14,955 nt of DNA from Deltaproteobacteria bacterium (lineage in GTDB: Bacteria; Desulfobacterota; Deferrimicrobia; Deferrimicrobiales; Deferrimicrobiaceae): NCBI GenBank assembly GCA_017889845.1, contig JAGGAJ010000023.1, forward strand, positions 1 through 14,955. Reading direction: 5' to 3'. The translations under genes were made by a program, and so were the position numbers. Position 1 is the first letter of the stretch, and the number at the start of each line of letters is the position of its first letter. The notes beneath the pieces are model-generated. The model was not told the origin of the DNA, searched no databases, and saw only the letters and a program-made list of their open reading frames with translations. Shown here in pieces: positions 1 through 6,484 of this stretch.

Positions 1-321
1 CGGTTCGTGCTGAACGAGGTGCAGCGGCAGTTCGCGATGCCGGCCCCCGGCGGAACGCTCGTGGAGCAGTACCTTTCGTACACCTACCCGTACTCCTTCT
101 TCGAGCGTCTGGCCGATATCCGGGCGGAGGTGCAACGGCGGGGAGTCCGCGGCGTGGTGCACTACGTGCAGTCGTTCTGCTTCCGCCAGATCGAGGACAT
201 CCTGCTCCGGGAGGAGGTGGGATTGCCGGTGCTCACGCTGGAAGGGGACGCGCCCGGCCCCCTGGACGGGCGGACGAGGATCCGCATCGAGGCGTTCGTC
301 GAAATGCTGCGGGGGCGGTAG
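1..321 (+). CDS. 2-hydroxyacyl-CoA dehydratase family subunit (HgdB/BcrC-like), C-terminal part
   Basis: The reading frame is open from base 1, so the 5' part of the gene lies outside the window; 106 residues remain. The visible end matches the C-terminal domain of the 2-hydroxyacyl-CoA dehydratase/benzoyl-CoA reductase family. It has a short beta strand leading to a cysteine in YVQSFCFRQIED, then GLPVLTLEGD, then a charged stretch ending in RIRIEAFVEML. In the family this cysteine is one of the [4Fe-4S] ligands, and the GLP-x-LxLEGD and R-I-E-A-F segments are conserved. Family members remove water from 2-hydroxyacyl-CoA, or reduce aromatic acyl-CoA, after ATP-driven electron transfer from an activase. 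Which substrate this one uses cannot be told from the fragment, and no activase or partner subunit is in view. The gene converges on nfnB, with 11 bases between the stop codons. Family assignment is fairly sure; exact function is not. Confidence 0.8.
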   Translation, partial: RFVLNEVQRQFAMPAPGGTLVEQYLSYTYPYSFFERLADIRAEVQRRGVRGVVHYVQSFCFRQIEDILLREEVGLPVLTLEGDAPGPLDGRTRIRIEAFVEMLRGR

Positions 322-334
322 CCCGCCCCCGTTT
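310..334 (+). terminator. Hairpin terminator at the convergent junction
   Basis: A 9-bp perfect GC-only stem (CGGGGGCGG at 310-318 pairing with CCGCCCCCG at 323-331) has a 4-base loop that contains the TAG stop of the upstream gene. TTT follows on the plus strand. The T tract is short, so termination may be weak. The stem also lies just past the nfnB stop (333) on the minus strand, where it could act as a 3' end without a U tract. Confidence 0.5.
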
Positions 335-1763
335 ACCACGCTCCGGTTTTCAGGTACTCGTTGATCGCCGCGGCGGCCTTGCGCCCGGCGCCCATTGCGA
401 GGATCACGGTGGCGGCGCCGATGACGATGTCCCCGCCGGCGAAGACCCCCTTCTTGCTCGTCTTCCCCGTCTCCTGGTCCGCCAGGATGTTCCCCCACTT
501 GTTGGTGTTCAACCCCGGCGTCGTGGATGGGACCAGCGGGTTGGCGCCGTTCCCGATGGACATGATGACCGTGTCCACCGGCAGCCGGAACTCGGACCCC
601 TTCACCGGCACCGGCCGTCGGCGGCCGGAGGCGTCGGGCTCTCCCAGCTCCATCTTCAGGCACTCCACCTCGGTCACCCACGCCTCGTCGTTCCCGTGGA
701 AGGCGACCGGGTTGGTGAGGAGGTGGAACTCGATCCCCTCCTCCTCCGCGTGGTGGATCTCCTCGATCCGGGCGGGCATCTCCTTCTTCGAGCGGCGGTA
801 CACCACGTACACCTTTTCCGCCCCCATCCGCATGGCTGTCCGCGCCGCGTCCATCGCCACGTTCCCGCCGCCCACCACGGCGACGTGCTTCGACTTCGTC
901 AGCGGGGTGTCGGCCTCGGGGAACGCGTACGCCTTCATCAGGTTGGCCCGGGTGAGGTACTCGTTCGCCGAATAGACCCCGATGAGGTTCTCCCCGGGGA
1001 TGTTCATGAAGTACGGCAGCCCCGCGCCCGTCCCGATGAAGACGGCGTCGAACCCCTCCTCGGCCAGCAGCTCGTCAATGGTGATCGATTTCCCGATGAC
1101 CGCGTTGCACTCGAGCTTCGCGCCCAGCTTCACGATGTATTCCACTTCGGCCTGCACGATCTCCTTGGGGAGGCGGAACTCGGGGATCCCGTACATGAGA
1201 ACCCCTCCCGGCTTGTGGAGCGCCTCGAAGATCGTAACGTCGTGGCCCATCTGCACGAGGTCGCCCGCCACGGTGAGCCCCGCCGGCCCCGCGCCGACCA
1301 CCGCCACCCGCTTCCCCGTCGGAGAGGCGACCTGCGGGATCTCGACGTTGCCGGTGACGCGTTCGAAGTCGGCGACGAACCGCTCGAGGCGCCCGATGGC
1401 CACCGGCTCCCCCTTCTTCCCGAGCACGCACGGCAGCTCGCACTGCTCCTCCTGCGGGCAGACGCGGCCGCACACCGCGGGGAGGGCGTTGGTCTCCTTG
1501 ATCTTCCGGGCCGCCTCGACGAACTTCCCCTTCGCTACGAGGTCGATGAACTCGGGGATCTGGACGCTGACGGGGCACCCCGGCACGCACTGGGGGTTCT
1601 TGCACTGGATGCAGCGGGTCGCCTCGAGGATGGCGAGGTCGGGGGTCAGACCGTACGGGACTTCCTTGAAGTTCTTCACCCGCACCATGGGCGGCTGCTC
1701 CGGCATCGGCTGCCGGGGGATACTGAACGGCTTCGGGCGCGGCTTCGGGGTGACGTCGGCCAT
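333..1763 (-). CDS. nfnB: NADH-dependent reduced ferredoxin:NADP+ oxidoreductase, large subunit NfnB (GltD-like)
   Basis: The 476-residue protein has the layout of glutamate synthase small subunit (GltD) and NfnB proteins. The N-terminal region carries two four-cysteine sets for [4Fe-4S] clusters (C51, C54, C59, C63 and C98, C102, C108, C112). An FAD Rossmann motif follows (VAVVGAGPAGL, about 153-163), then a nucleotide-binding motif (VAVVGGGNVAMDAA, about 294-307), and a C-terminal GVFAGGDIVIGAATV segment that closes the FAD site. The gene directly follows nfnA with a 1-base overlap (TGATG), so the two are translationally coupled. That pairing is why NfnB is preferred over a true glutamate synthase subunit; no gltB-like large subunit is present. 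In NfnAB this subunit binds FAD and NADPH, takes part in flavin-based electron bifurcation and exchanges electrons with ferredoxin in the cytoplasm. An alternative name for the same architecture is SudA (sulfide dehydrogenase). Confidence 0.9.
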   Translation of the reverse strand: MADVTPKPRPKPFSIPRQPMPEQPPMVRVKNFKEVPYGLTPDLAILEATRCIQCKNPQCVPGCPVSVQIPEFIDLVAKGKFVEAARKIKETNALPAVCGRVCPQEEQCELPCVLGKKGEPVAIGRLERFVADFERVTGNVEIPQVASPTGKRVAVVGAGPAGLTVAGDLVQMGHDVTIFEALHKPGGVLMYGIPEFRLPKEIVQAEVEYIVKLGAKLECNAVIGKSITIDELLAEEGFDAVFIGTGAGLPYFMNIPGENLIGVYSANEYLTRANLMKAYAFPEADTPLTKSKHVAVVGGGNVAMDAARTAMRMGAEKVYVVYRRSKKEMPARIEEIHHAEEEGIEFHLLTNPVAFHGNDEAWVTEVECLKMELGEPDASGRRRPVPVKGSEFRLPVDTVIMSIGNGANPLVPSTTPGLNTNKWGNILADQETGKTSKKGVFAGGDIVIGAATVILAMGAGRKAAAAINEYLKTGAW

Positions 1764-2638
1764 CAGCTCTTACCTCCCACGGGGGCGGGGGTGCCGCTCC
1801 CCATGCACTTGCCGTCCTTGTGCTCGAACCGTTCCATCGCCGTCTTCTCCTCCCGGAGGTACGCCCGGTTGCGCATCACGAGCTCCTTGAAGTCGACCTG
1901 GTGGCCATCGAACTCGGGGCCGTCCACGCAGACGAACTTCGTCGCGCCCCCCACCGACACCCGGCAGGCGCCGCACATCCCGGTGGCGTCCACCATGATG
2001 GGATTGAGGCTTACCACCGTCTTGATCTGGTGGGGGCGGGTCACCTCGGCGACGGCGCGCATCATCGGCACCGGGCCGATGGCGATGCACAGGTCGATCT
2101 TCTCCCCCCGGTCGATCAGCTCCTGGAGGGCCGTGGTGACGAACCCCTTCTTGGCGTACGACCCGTCGTCGGTGGTGACGACGATCTCGTCGGAGATCGC
2201 CCGCATGTCGTCTTCCAGGATCAGCAGGTCCTTCGTCCGGGCGCCGACGATGGAGATCAGCCGGTTTCCCCCCTGCTTGATGGACGTGGCGATGGGAAGC
2301 AGGGGGGCCGTGCCGATACCGCCGCCGATGCCGACGACGGTCCCGAACTTCTCGATGTGGGTGGCCAGCCCCAGCGGTCCGACCACATCCAGGTAGGAAT
2401 CCCCCGCCTTCATCCGGGCGAACTCCGCGGTGGACTTGCCGACCACCTGGAAGATGATGGTCACCGACCCCTCGCCGGGATCGGAGCCCACGATCGTCAG
2501 GGGAATGCGCTCCCCGTTATCGGCGCGGCGCAGGATGAGGAACTGGCCCGCCTTCCGCTTCCGGGCGATCCGGGGCGAATGGATCCGCTGCAGATGGACG
2601 TTCTTGGCGATTTCTCTGGACTCGAGGATGGGGAACAC
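1763..2638 (-). CDS. nfnA: NADH-dependent reduced ferredoxin:NADP+ oxidoreductase, small subunit NfnA
   Basis: The 291-residue protein has the ferredoxin-reductase-like fold used by NfnA, SudB and the dihydroorotate dehydrogenase electron-transfer subunit PyrK. It has a flavin-binding RIPLTI segment (44-49), an NAD-binding GIGGGIGTAP loop (103-112), and a C-terminal DATGMCGACRVSV motif with a later cysteine (C222, C225, C237) for one [2Fe-2S] cluster. D217 sits where an aspartate ligand has been described for this family. Start: GTG at 2638, preceded by GGAGGAGAG on the minus strand. The stop overlaps the nfnB start by one base. With NfnB it couples NADH and NADPH oxidation/reduction to ferredoxin, which fits an anaerobe. 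PyrK is less likely because no pyrD is next to it and the partner is GltD-like. Confidence 0.9.
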   Translation of the reverse strand: MFPILESREIAKNVHLQRIHSPRIARKRKAGQFLILRRADNGERIPLTIVGSDPGEGSVTIIFQVVGKSTAEFARMKAGDSYLDVVGPLGLATHIEKFGTVVGIGGGIGTAPLLPIATSIKQGGNRLISIVGARTKDLLILEDDMRAISDEIVVTTDDGSYAKKGFVTTALQELIDRGEKIDLCIAIGPVPMMRAVAEVTRPHQIKTVVSLNPIMVDATGMCGACRVSVGGATKFVCVDGPEFDGHQVDFKELVMRNRAYLREEKTAMERFEHKDGKCMGSGTPAPVGGKS

Positions 2639-2652
2639 GGACTCTCCTCCAC

Positions 2653-2675
2653 GCCCGCCGCGAACAGCGGCGGGC
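2653..2675 (-). promoter_or_regulatory. Strong hairpin in the nfnA leader
   Basis: A perfect 9-bp inverted repeat (GCCCGCCGC / GCGGCGGGC) with the 5-base loop 2662-2666 lies between the engB stop and the nfnA ribosome binding site. On the minus strand its 3' arm ends only a few bases before the GGAGGAG of nfnA. No U tract follows, so it does not look like an intrinsic terminator. It could tune translation or protect a processed nfnAB message; the role is inferred from position only. Apart from this, the 95-base gap 2639-2733 holds only a weak GGGG/CCCC stem followed by five T next to the engB stop (minus strand). Confidence 0.4.
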
Positions 2676-2733
2676 TGACGGGATTTCCAACGGGTGTGTG
2701 GCAGGCAATCGCCGACGCAAAAACGGGGAAAGT

Positions 2734-3339
2734 CTACCCCTTCCGCCCTTTCGAATCAACCAAAAAAGCGGCCCGGACGTCCCGCCAGAGGAGGTCGATC
2801 CCGGACTTCGTCCGGGCGGAGGTCAGCACGGCGGGGCCCCCCGCGGAGAGCCACCCCTCCCCCGCGAAGAGCGCCTCCGCCGCCGCCCTCTCGCGGGCCC
2901 CGAGCTTGTCCGCCTTGGTTCCTACCCAGCGGTACGGCACGCCGCGGTCGGACAGGAATTCCGCCAGCTGCCGCTCCTCTCCTTCCGGGCCGCGCCGCAC
3001 ATCCACCAGGATGTACACCTTCCGGAGCCGGCGGCACCGGTCGAGGTACACCTCCACGAGGCCCTTCCACGCCTCCCGCTCCCCCCGGGAAACCCGCGCG
3101 AACCCGTACCCGGGAAGGTCCGCGAAGGCGAACCTCCCCTCCACCTCGAACAGGGCGATGCCGCGGGTGCGCCCCGGCGTTCCGCTGACCCGGGCGAGCC
3201 GGGAGTGCCCCACGAGGGCATTGAGGAGGGAGGATTTCCCGACATTGGAGCGCCCCGCGAAAGCGACTTGCGGCAGATGCACGCGGGGCCACTGGTCCCC
3301 GACGGGGTCGAACAGGAGAAAGCGGGGCGGGACATGCAC
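2734..3339 (-). CDS. engB: Ribosome biogenesis GTP-binding protein EngB (YihA/YsxC)
   Basis: The 201-residue TRAFAC-class GTPase shows the full set of G motifs: G1 GRSNVGKS (29-36), G2 around GTPGRTRG (53-60), G3 DLPGYGFA (74-81), G4 TKAD (141-144) and G5 TSA (173-175). The DLPGYGFA form of G3 and the GRSNVGKSS form of G1 are typical of EngB, which helps assemble the large ribosomal subunit in the cytoplasm. Length is normal for the family. Start: GTG at 3339, preceded by a purine-rich GAGGGGGAGAG on the minus strand. The preceding tlpA-like gene ends 17 bases upstream, so the two are probably co-transcribed. Identity is secure; the exact start is less so because the frame stays open upstream. 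Confidence 0.93.
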   Translation of the reverse strand: MHVPPRFLLFDPVGDQWPRVHLPQVAFAGRSNVGKSSLLNALVGHSRLARVSGTPGRTRGIALFEVEGRFAFADLPGYGFARVSRGEREAWKGLVEVYLDRCRRLRKVYILVDVRRGPEGEERQLAEFLSDRGVPYRWVGTKADKLGARERAAAEALFAGEGWLSAGGPAVLTSARTKSGIDLLWRDVRAAFLVDSKGRKG

Positions 3340-3356
3340 AGGAGCGCTCTCCCCCT

Positions 3357-3932
3357 CTACCTCTTCAGGAGGGATTGCACGGTTTTCTCCAGGTCGTCCT
3401 CCCGGACCCTCCCCGTTCTCGCGAGCGCCACCTTCCCCCCCCTCTCCACCAGGAAGAAGGTCGGGGTATACGCTACGCCGTACGGGTCGGCGACCCGGAA
3501 CGTTTCCCGGGCGTCCAGTTCGTCGATCAGGACACGGAAGGTATACCCTTCCTGCCGTACGAACCCCTCCACGGCGTTCTTCAGGGGCTCACCGTCCATA
3601 TCGACGGCGACGACCGCGAGCCCGCTGTCCTTGTGACGGTCGTGCAGCTTCTGGAGGACCGGCAACTCCTGGCGGCACGGCTCGCAGAAGACCGACCAGA
3701 ACACGAGCAGGACCGCACGTTTCGCATTCTCCTCCGCGAAATGGAAGACCCCTCCCGCCGTGTCCCGGATGGAGAAATCGGGGGCGGCGGAGCCCGGTTC
3801 CGGCATCCGCACCCCCTCGGCAGCGTGTCCCCCCGGGATGGAAGGGGTGGTCGCCCTCTCCTCGCCGAACGCCGCGCCGGCGAGGAGGGTCAGAATCATC
3901 CAAAGGAAGGGGACGCGGAAGACTTCGGGCAT
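3357..3932 (-). CDS. TlpA/ResA-type thioredoxin-like protein, exported
   Basis: The 191-residue protein has an N-terminal hydrophobic segment (about 7-21) ending in AGAAFG, which reads as a signal peptide or signal anchor. A thioredoxin fold of the AhpC/TSA-TlpA type follows: PDFSIRDTAGG (51-61), VFWSVFCEPC with redox pair C83 and C86, and a cis-proline loop YTPT at P157. The Cys-Glu-Pro-Cys pair resembles ResA and TlpA, which reduce disulfides in the periplasm, often in cytochrome c apoproteins. The actual target is unknown here; no cytochrome maturation genes are adjacent. It sits between the SurA-like lipoprotein (37-base gap) and engB. The ATG at 3932 is 12 bases from a GGAGG, a long spacing, so the true start could differ by a few codons. 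Confidence 0.85.
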   Translation of the reverse strand: MPEVFRVPFLWMILTLLAGAAFGEERATTPSIPGGHAAEGVRMPEPGSAAPDFSIRDTAGGVFHFAEENAKRAVLLVFWSVFCEPCRQELPVLQKLHDRHKDSGLAVVAVDMDGEPLKNAVEGFVRQEGYTFRVLIDELDARETFRVADPYGVAYTPTFFLVERGGKVALARTGRVREDDLEKTVQSLLKR

Positions 3933-3969
3933 GCGAATGGCGTTCCTCCCCCGGACGGTTACCCTGCGT

Positions 3970-5067
3970 TCACACCTTCGCCAGGACGGCGTCGTTCACC
4001 GTGATCTTCGCCTTTGCCTTCAACTCGACGATATACGCATCGAGCGCCTTGCGCCGTTTGTCGTTCTGCAGGAAATCCCGGATCTGCCCCTTGACGGCGG
4101 CCAGGGGGACCTTCTTCCCGTTCTGGACCATCGACTTTTCGTGCTCCTTGTAGGCGGCCTCGATTTCCTTGTCCGTAACCGTCACCCCCTTCGCGAGGAC
4201 GTTGTCGGCCACCATACCGATCAGGATATTCCGCTCCAGGTCCTTCCGCGCCGTCTTGTACCCGTCGGAACCCGGGACACCCTGCTTCTTCGCGTACGCC
4301 GAAAGGGACTTCCCGATCAGTTCGCGATCGGCGACGTTCGCGATCATCACCGGGTCCTTCGAAAGGTCCGGAGCGCCGGGGGGCCCGCCTCCCTTCGCCA
4401 GTTCCTTCAGGGCTTTCTTGACGTCGGCGTACAGGACCTTCTCATCCCCGGCTGTGCCCAGGACGGCGTTGTCAGGGACGCTCTCGCCCTTCCCGATCCG
4501 GCCTATCATCGCATTATCCAGGGTGGCGCCGGTCTCCTTTCTCGCGGTGGCCAGCAACTCTTCCTGTAGCTTGCGGATCCGGGTTTCGGCGACCTTCCTT
4601 TTCGCACGCGCCAGAATATCCGCGTCGGATTCCGCGCCCTTCGCTTCCTTGAGCCGGGCGACCTCCGCCTGGACCTCTTTGTCCCCGTCGTCGATCTTGA
4701 CCTTCGCCTCGATCTCCCTCCGGAGGAGCGCTCCGATGAGGGCCCCCTGCTCGTTCTGATGGAATATTTCCTTGAACTCCGGCGTGTTGTCGAGCCCCCG
4801 GGAACGGCCCTCCTGGGCCAGCAACCGTCCCGCAACCAGACGGTCCAGGCCTTCCTTCTTCTTCTCCACCGGGATGTCCGTCACCGCATACACACCGGCC
4901 GGCACGCCCATCCTTTCCCGGAGATCGACGACCCGGATGTCTTCCCCGTTCACCGCTGCGACGACCTCCTGTTTCACATCCTCCCTGGCACACCCCGCGG
5001 CGGACGCACCGACGGCAAGTACCGCCACGAGGAGGATCGCGACCTTTCTCCCCTTCCCTCTTTTCAC
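3970..5067 (-). CDS. SurA-like chaperone lipoprotein lacking a parvulin domain
   Basis: The 365-residue protein starts at GTG 5067, chosen because AGGAGA precedes it at a usable distance and a lipoprotein signal peptide follows at once; the frame stays open upstream but that part is a non-coding artefact. The signal is basic (KRGKGRK), then hydrophobic, then lipobox SAAGC with Cys26. Residue +2 is Ala, so outer-membrane sorting is expected under the Lol rule. Residues about 37-185 resemble the SurA/PrsA N-terminal helical domain (AVNGEDIR, then DRLVAGRLLAQEG). Residues about 205-350 look like a second such module, with GVTVTDKEIEAAYKEHE (294-310) followed by KGQIRDFLQNDKRRKALDAY. In parvulin foldases the catalytic rotamase domain lies between those two segments; here it is absent, and no HIL-type motif is seen. 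The likely role is a periplasm-facing chaperone or holdase for envelope proteins, which is an inference. Confidence 0.7.
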   Translation of the reverse strand: MKRGKGRKVAILLVAVLAVGASAAGCAREDVKQEVVAAVNGEDIRVVDLRERMGVPAGVYAVTDIPVEKKKEGLDRLVAGRLLAQEGRSRGLDNTPEFKEIFHQNEQGALIGALLRREIEAKVKIDDGDKEVQAEVARLKEAKGAESDADILARAKRKVAETRIRKLQEELLATARKETGATLDNAMIGRIGKGESVPDNAVLGTAGDEKVLYADVKKALKELAKGGGPPGAPDLSKDPVMIANVADRELIGKSLSAYAKKQGVPGSDGYKTARKDLERNILIGMVADNVLAKGVTVTDKEIEAAYKEHEKSMVQNGKKVPLAAVKGQIRDFLQNDKRRKALDAYIVELKAKAKITVNDAVLAKV

Positions 5068-5091
5068 ACCCGGTTCTCCTCTCGTTTGTCT

Positions 5092-5135
5092 GAAAAACGG
5101 CAAGCCCCCGGCGCCTTCATAACCCGGGGGCTGCC
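5092..5135 (-). terminator. Rho-independent terminator after the pqqD-like gene
   Basis: Read on the minus strand, a 9-bp stem (5124-5132 pairing with 5103-5111, AGCCCCCGG-type) is lengthened by three more pairs past a one-base bulge. It has a 12-base loop and is followed by GTTTTTC (five T, complement of 5093-5097). This is a textbook intrinsic terminator for transcripts coming from the AAA-DUF362-PqqD genes. It ends only about 25 bases before the GTG of the lipoprotein gene and right before its ribosome binding site, so it could also act as an attenuator for that gene. The rest of the gap 5068-5183 shows no gene and no clear promoter. Confidence 0.75.
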
Positions 5136-5183
5136 CGACCTCGATGGAAATCCTTGCAAGTACACCACAATCCGCGGTGGGGT

Positions 5184-5498
5184 TCAACCCGGGAGGTTCA
5201 CCCATCCCTTCGTCTCGAGCCCTTTCAGGAACTCCGTCACCGCCTCTTTCGCCTCCCCGGGTTCCCATCCGAAAAGGGACGCCACCTCCTCCGAGATCCG
5301 GTCGAGGGAGTTCGCCCCGTTCACCCGCGTCCAGATCTCCGCTCCGATCAGGTTCAACTGGTGAATGGAGCCCGCGTGCATCAGGGTCAGCACGCCGAGA
5401 TCCTCGTAATCCTCTTCCTTGCGAACCCTGTCCCACGCCATCTCGTGGATCCCCTTCTCGAGGCGCCATACCACCGCGGGGTTCCGTTTCGGCCGCAT
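5184..5498 (-). CDS. PqqD-like protein (RiPP recognition element fold), orphan
   Basis: The 104-residue protein has the PqqD-family pattern. A first strand/turn region contains LTLMHAGSIHQLNLIGAEIW, then RVNGANSLDRISEEVASLF and a final helix EAVTEFLKGLETKGWV. In this family the segment IHQLNxxGAxIW forms the winged-helix core that binds leader peptides of ribosomally made, modified peptides and presents them to a radical SAM enzyme. Neither a radical SAM protein nor an obvious precursor peptide is in this window, so the partner is unknown. The ATG at 5498 is preceded by GGGAGGAAACG, a good ribosome binding site. The gene is 22 bases downstream of the DUF362 gene and is followed by a terminator, so it is the last gene of a three-gene unit. 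Family call is good; function is open. Confidence 0.72.
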   Translation of the reverse strand: MRPKRNPAVVWRLEKGIHEMAWDRVRKEEDYEDLGVLTLMHAGSIHQLNLIGAEIWTRVNGANSLDRISEEVASLFGWEPGEAKEAVTEFLKGLETKGWVNLPG

Positions 5499-5520
5499 CG
5501 TTTCCTCCCTGGCGGTCCCT

Positions 5521-6456
5521 TCACCCTTCCAGCAGCCGGATCTGCGCGGGGGAGGAGATCCCCAGGCCGGATTCCAGCGCCTTCTGGATATGGGAGACCT
5601 CTCCCGGCTTCAGGCCGAAGATCTTCTCCGCGGCCACGACGTCGGCAGCCACCACGTCCGCCGAGGCGAACGCCTTGCCGAAGACCTTCACGTCGGCCAG
5701 GTTCCCGCCCGAGGGGCCGTTCCGCAGGAGCACGCGGCCCGCGTCGATCACGGTCAACCGCGGCGGAACCCGCCGGTTGATGTCCACGAGGCATTCGGGG
5801 AGGCGGAAGTGGATCTGCCCTCGGTTCCCCCCCATGATCCCCATCATGTTCTTCAGACCCAGCGTGATGCCCGCCAGCGTGTGGTGCTTGGCGACGGGGA
5901 CGTTCACGACCTTGTCCGCTTCGAGGGCGTCCCGGTACAATTCCCATTCCTTCAGGGCCAGCGCGCCGGGGATCGCGGTGCGGACGAACTTGCGGTCTTC
6001 CACGTGATACACCCGAAGCGCATCCTCCGCCCGGCTCTTTTTCGCGAAGCGCTCCACGGCCTCCTGGATCCCGCTGCTGGTGTAGCAGCGCCTCGGCTCG
6101 TTGCACGTCCGGTCGAAGACGCGCACGGATTTCGCGCCGGCGGCCAGACACATCTCCGCCACGGCCACCACGACCCCGGGATCGGTGTTCGCCGCCTGCT
6201 CCGGAGTGCGGTCCCAGCCGATGTTGGGTTTGACCACCACCACGTCGCCGCGGGCGATGAAGAGACCCATCCCCCCGAGGGCGGCGACCGCCTTCCTCGC
6301 GTTCTCCCCCGGCAACCCCCCGGATGCGACCGCGACGGGGACGGAAGGAACCGACGCGGCATGGAGCAAGGATGCGACACCCGACGCGGCCGCGCTCCCT
6401 GCGGCCGCTCCCGCGACCTTCAGGAACTCCCTTCGGCTGAATCGGCATCCCTTCAT
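5521..6456 (-). CDS. DUF362 domain protein with TAT signal
   Basis: The 311-residue protein begins with FSRREFLKVAG (6-16), a near-perfect twin-arginine motif, followed by an alanine-rich hydrophobic stretch and a possible AxA-type cleavage site around residues 31-35. It should therefore be exported folded, probably with a cofactor. The body matches DUF362: DVVVVKPNIGWDRTPEQAAN (71-90), then TDPGVVVAVAEMCLAAGAKSV, then DRTCNEPRRCYTSSGI. The biochemical role of DUF362 is not established. Some relatives carry ferredoxin-type iron-sulfur domains, but no CxxCxxC set is seen here, only scattered cysteines (C102, C118, C124). The start ATG has GGAGAG a few bases upstream. It lies 28 bases after the AAA gene and 22 before the pqqD-like gene, consistent with one operon. 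High confidence in family, none in function. Confidence 0.82.
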   Translation of the reverse strand: MKGCRFSRREFLKVAGAAAGSAAASGVASLLHAASVPSVPVAVASGGLPGENARKAVAALGGMGLFIARGDVVVVKPNIGWDRTPEQAANTDPGVVVAVAEMCLAAGAKSVRVFDRTCNEPRRCYTSSGIQEAVERFAKKSRAEDALRVYHVEDRKFVRTAIPGALALKEWELYRDALEADKVVNVPVAKHHTLAGITLGLKNMMGIMGGNRGQIHFRLPECLVDINRRVPPRLTVIDAGRVLLRNGPSGGNLADVKVFGKAFASADVVAADVVAAEKIFGLKPGEVSHIQKALESGLGISSPAQIRLLEG

Positions 6457-6484
6457 CGCGGCTCTCCGTCCCTTCGCGACCGGA

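Noticed and set aside
333..1763. Glutamate synthase small subunit (gltD) as the name
   Set aside because: No large subunit is nearby and the gene is coupled to an NfnA-type partner, so NfnB fits better.
696..2396. Very long plus-strand open frame opposite nfnAB
   Set aside because: It is a GC-rich antisense shadow with His/Arg/Asp-rich, low-complexity translation and no recognisable domain, while the minus strand gives two full enzymes.
1763..2638. Dihydroorotate dehydrogenase electron-transfer subunit PyrK
   Set aside because: The fold is shared, but no pyrD is adjacent and the partner is GltD-like.
2734..2759. GGGG/CCCC stem with five T after engB as a real terminator
   Set aside because: Only four pairs with a long loop; too weak to list as a feature.
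1820..4153. 777-codon plus-strand open frame across nfnA, engB and tlpA
   Set aside because: It spans several well-supported minus-strand genes and translates to Pro/Arg/Ser-rich sequence without motifs.
5068..5469. A long open frame upstream of the lipoprotein GTG, in the same frame
   Set aside because: It reads low-complexity Arg/Gly-rich peptide, overlaps the pqqD-like gene and a terminator, and the lipoprotein signal peptide begins only at 5067.
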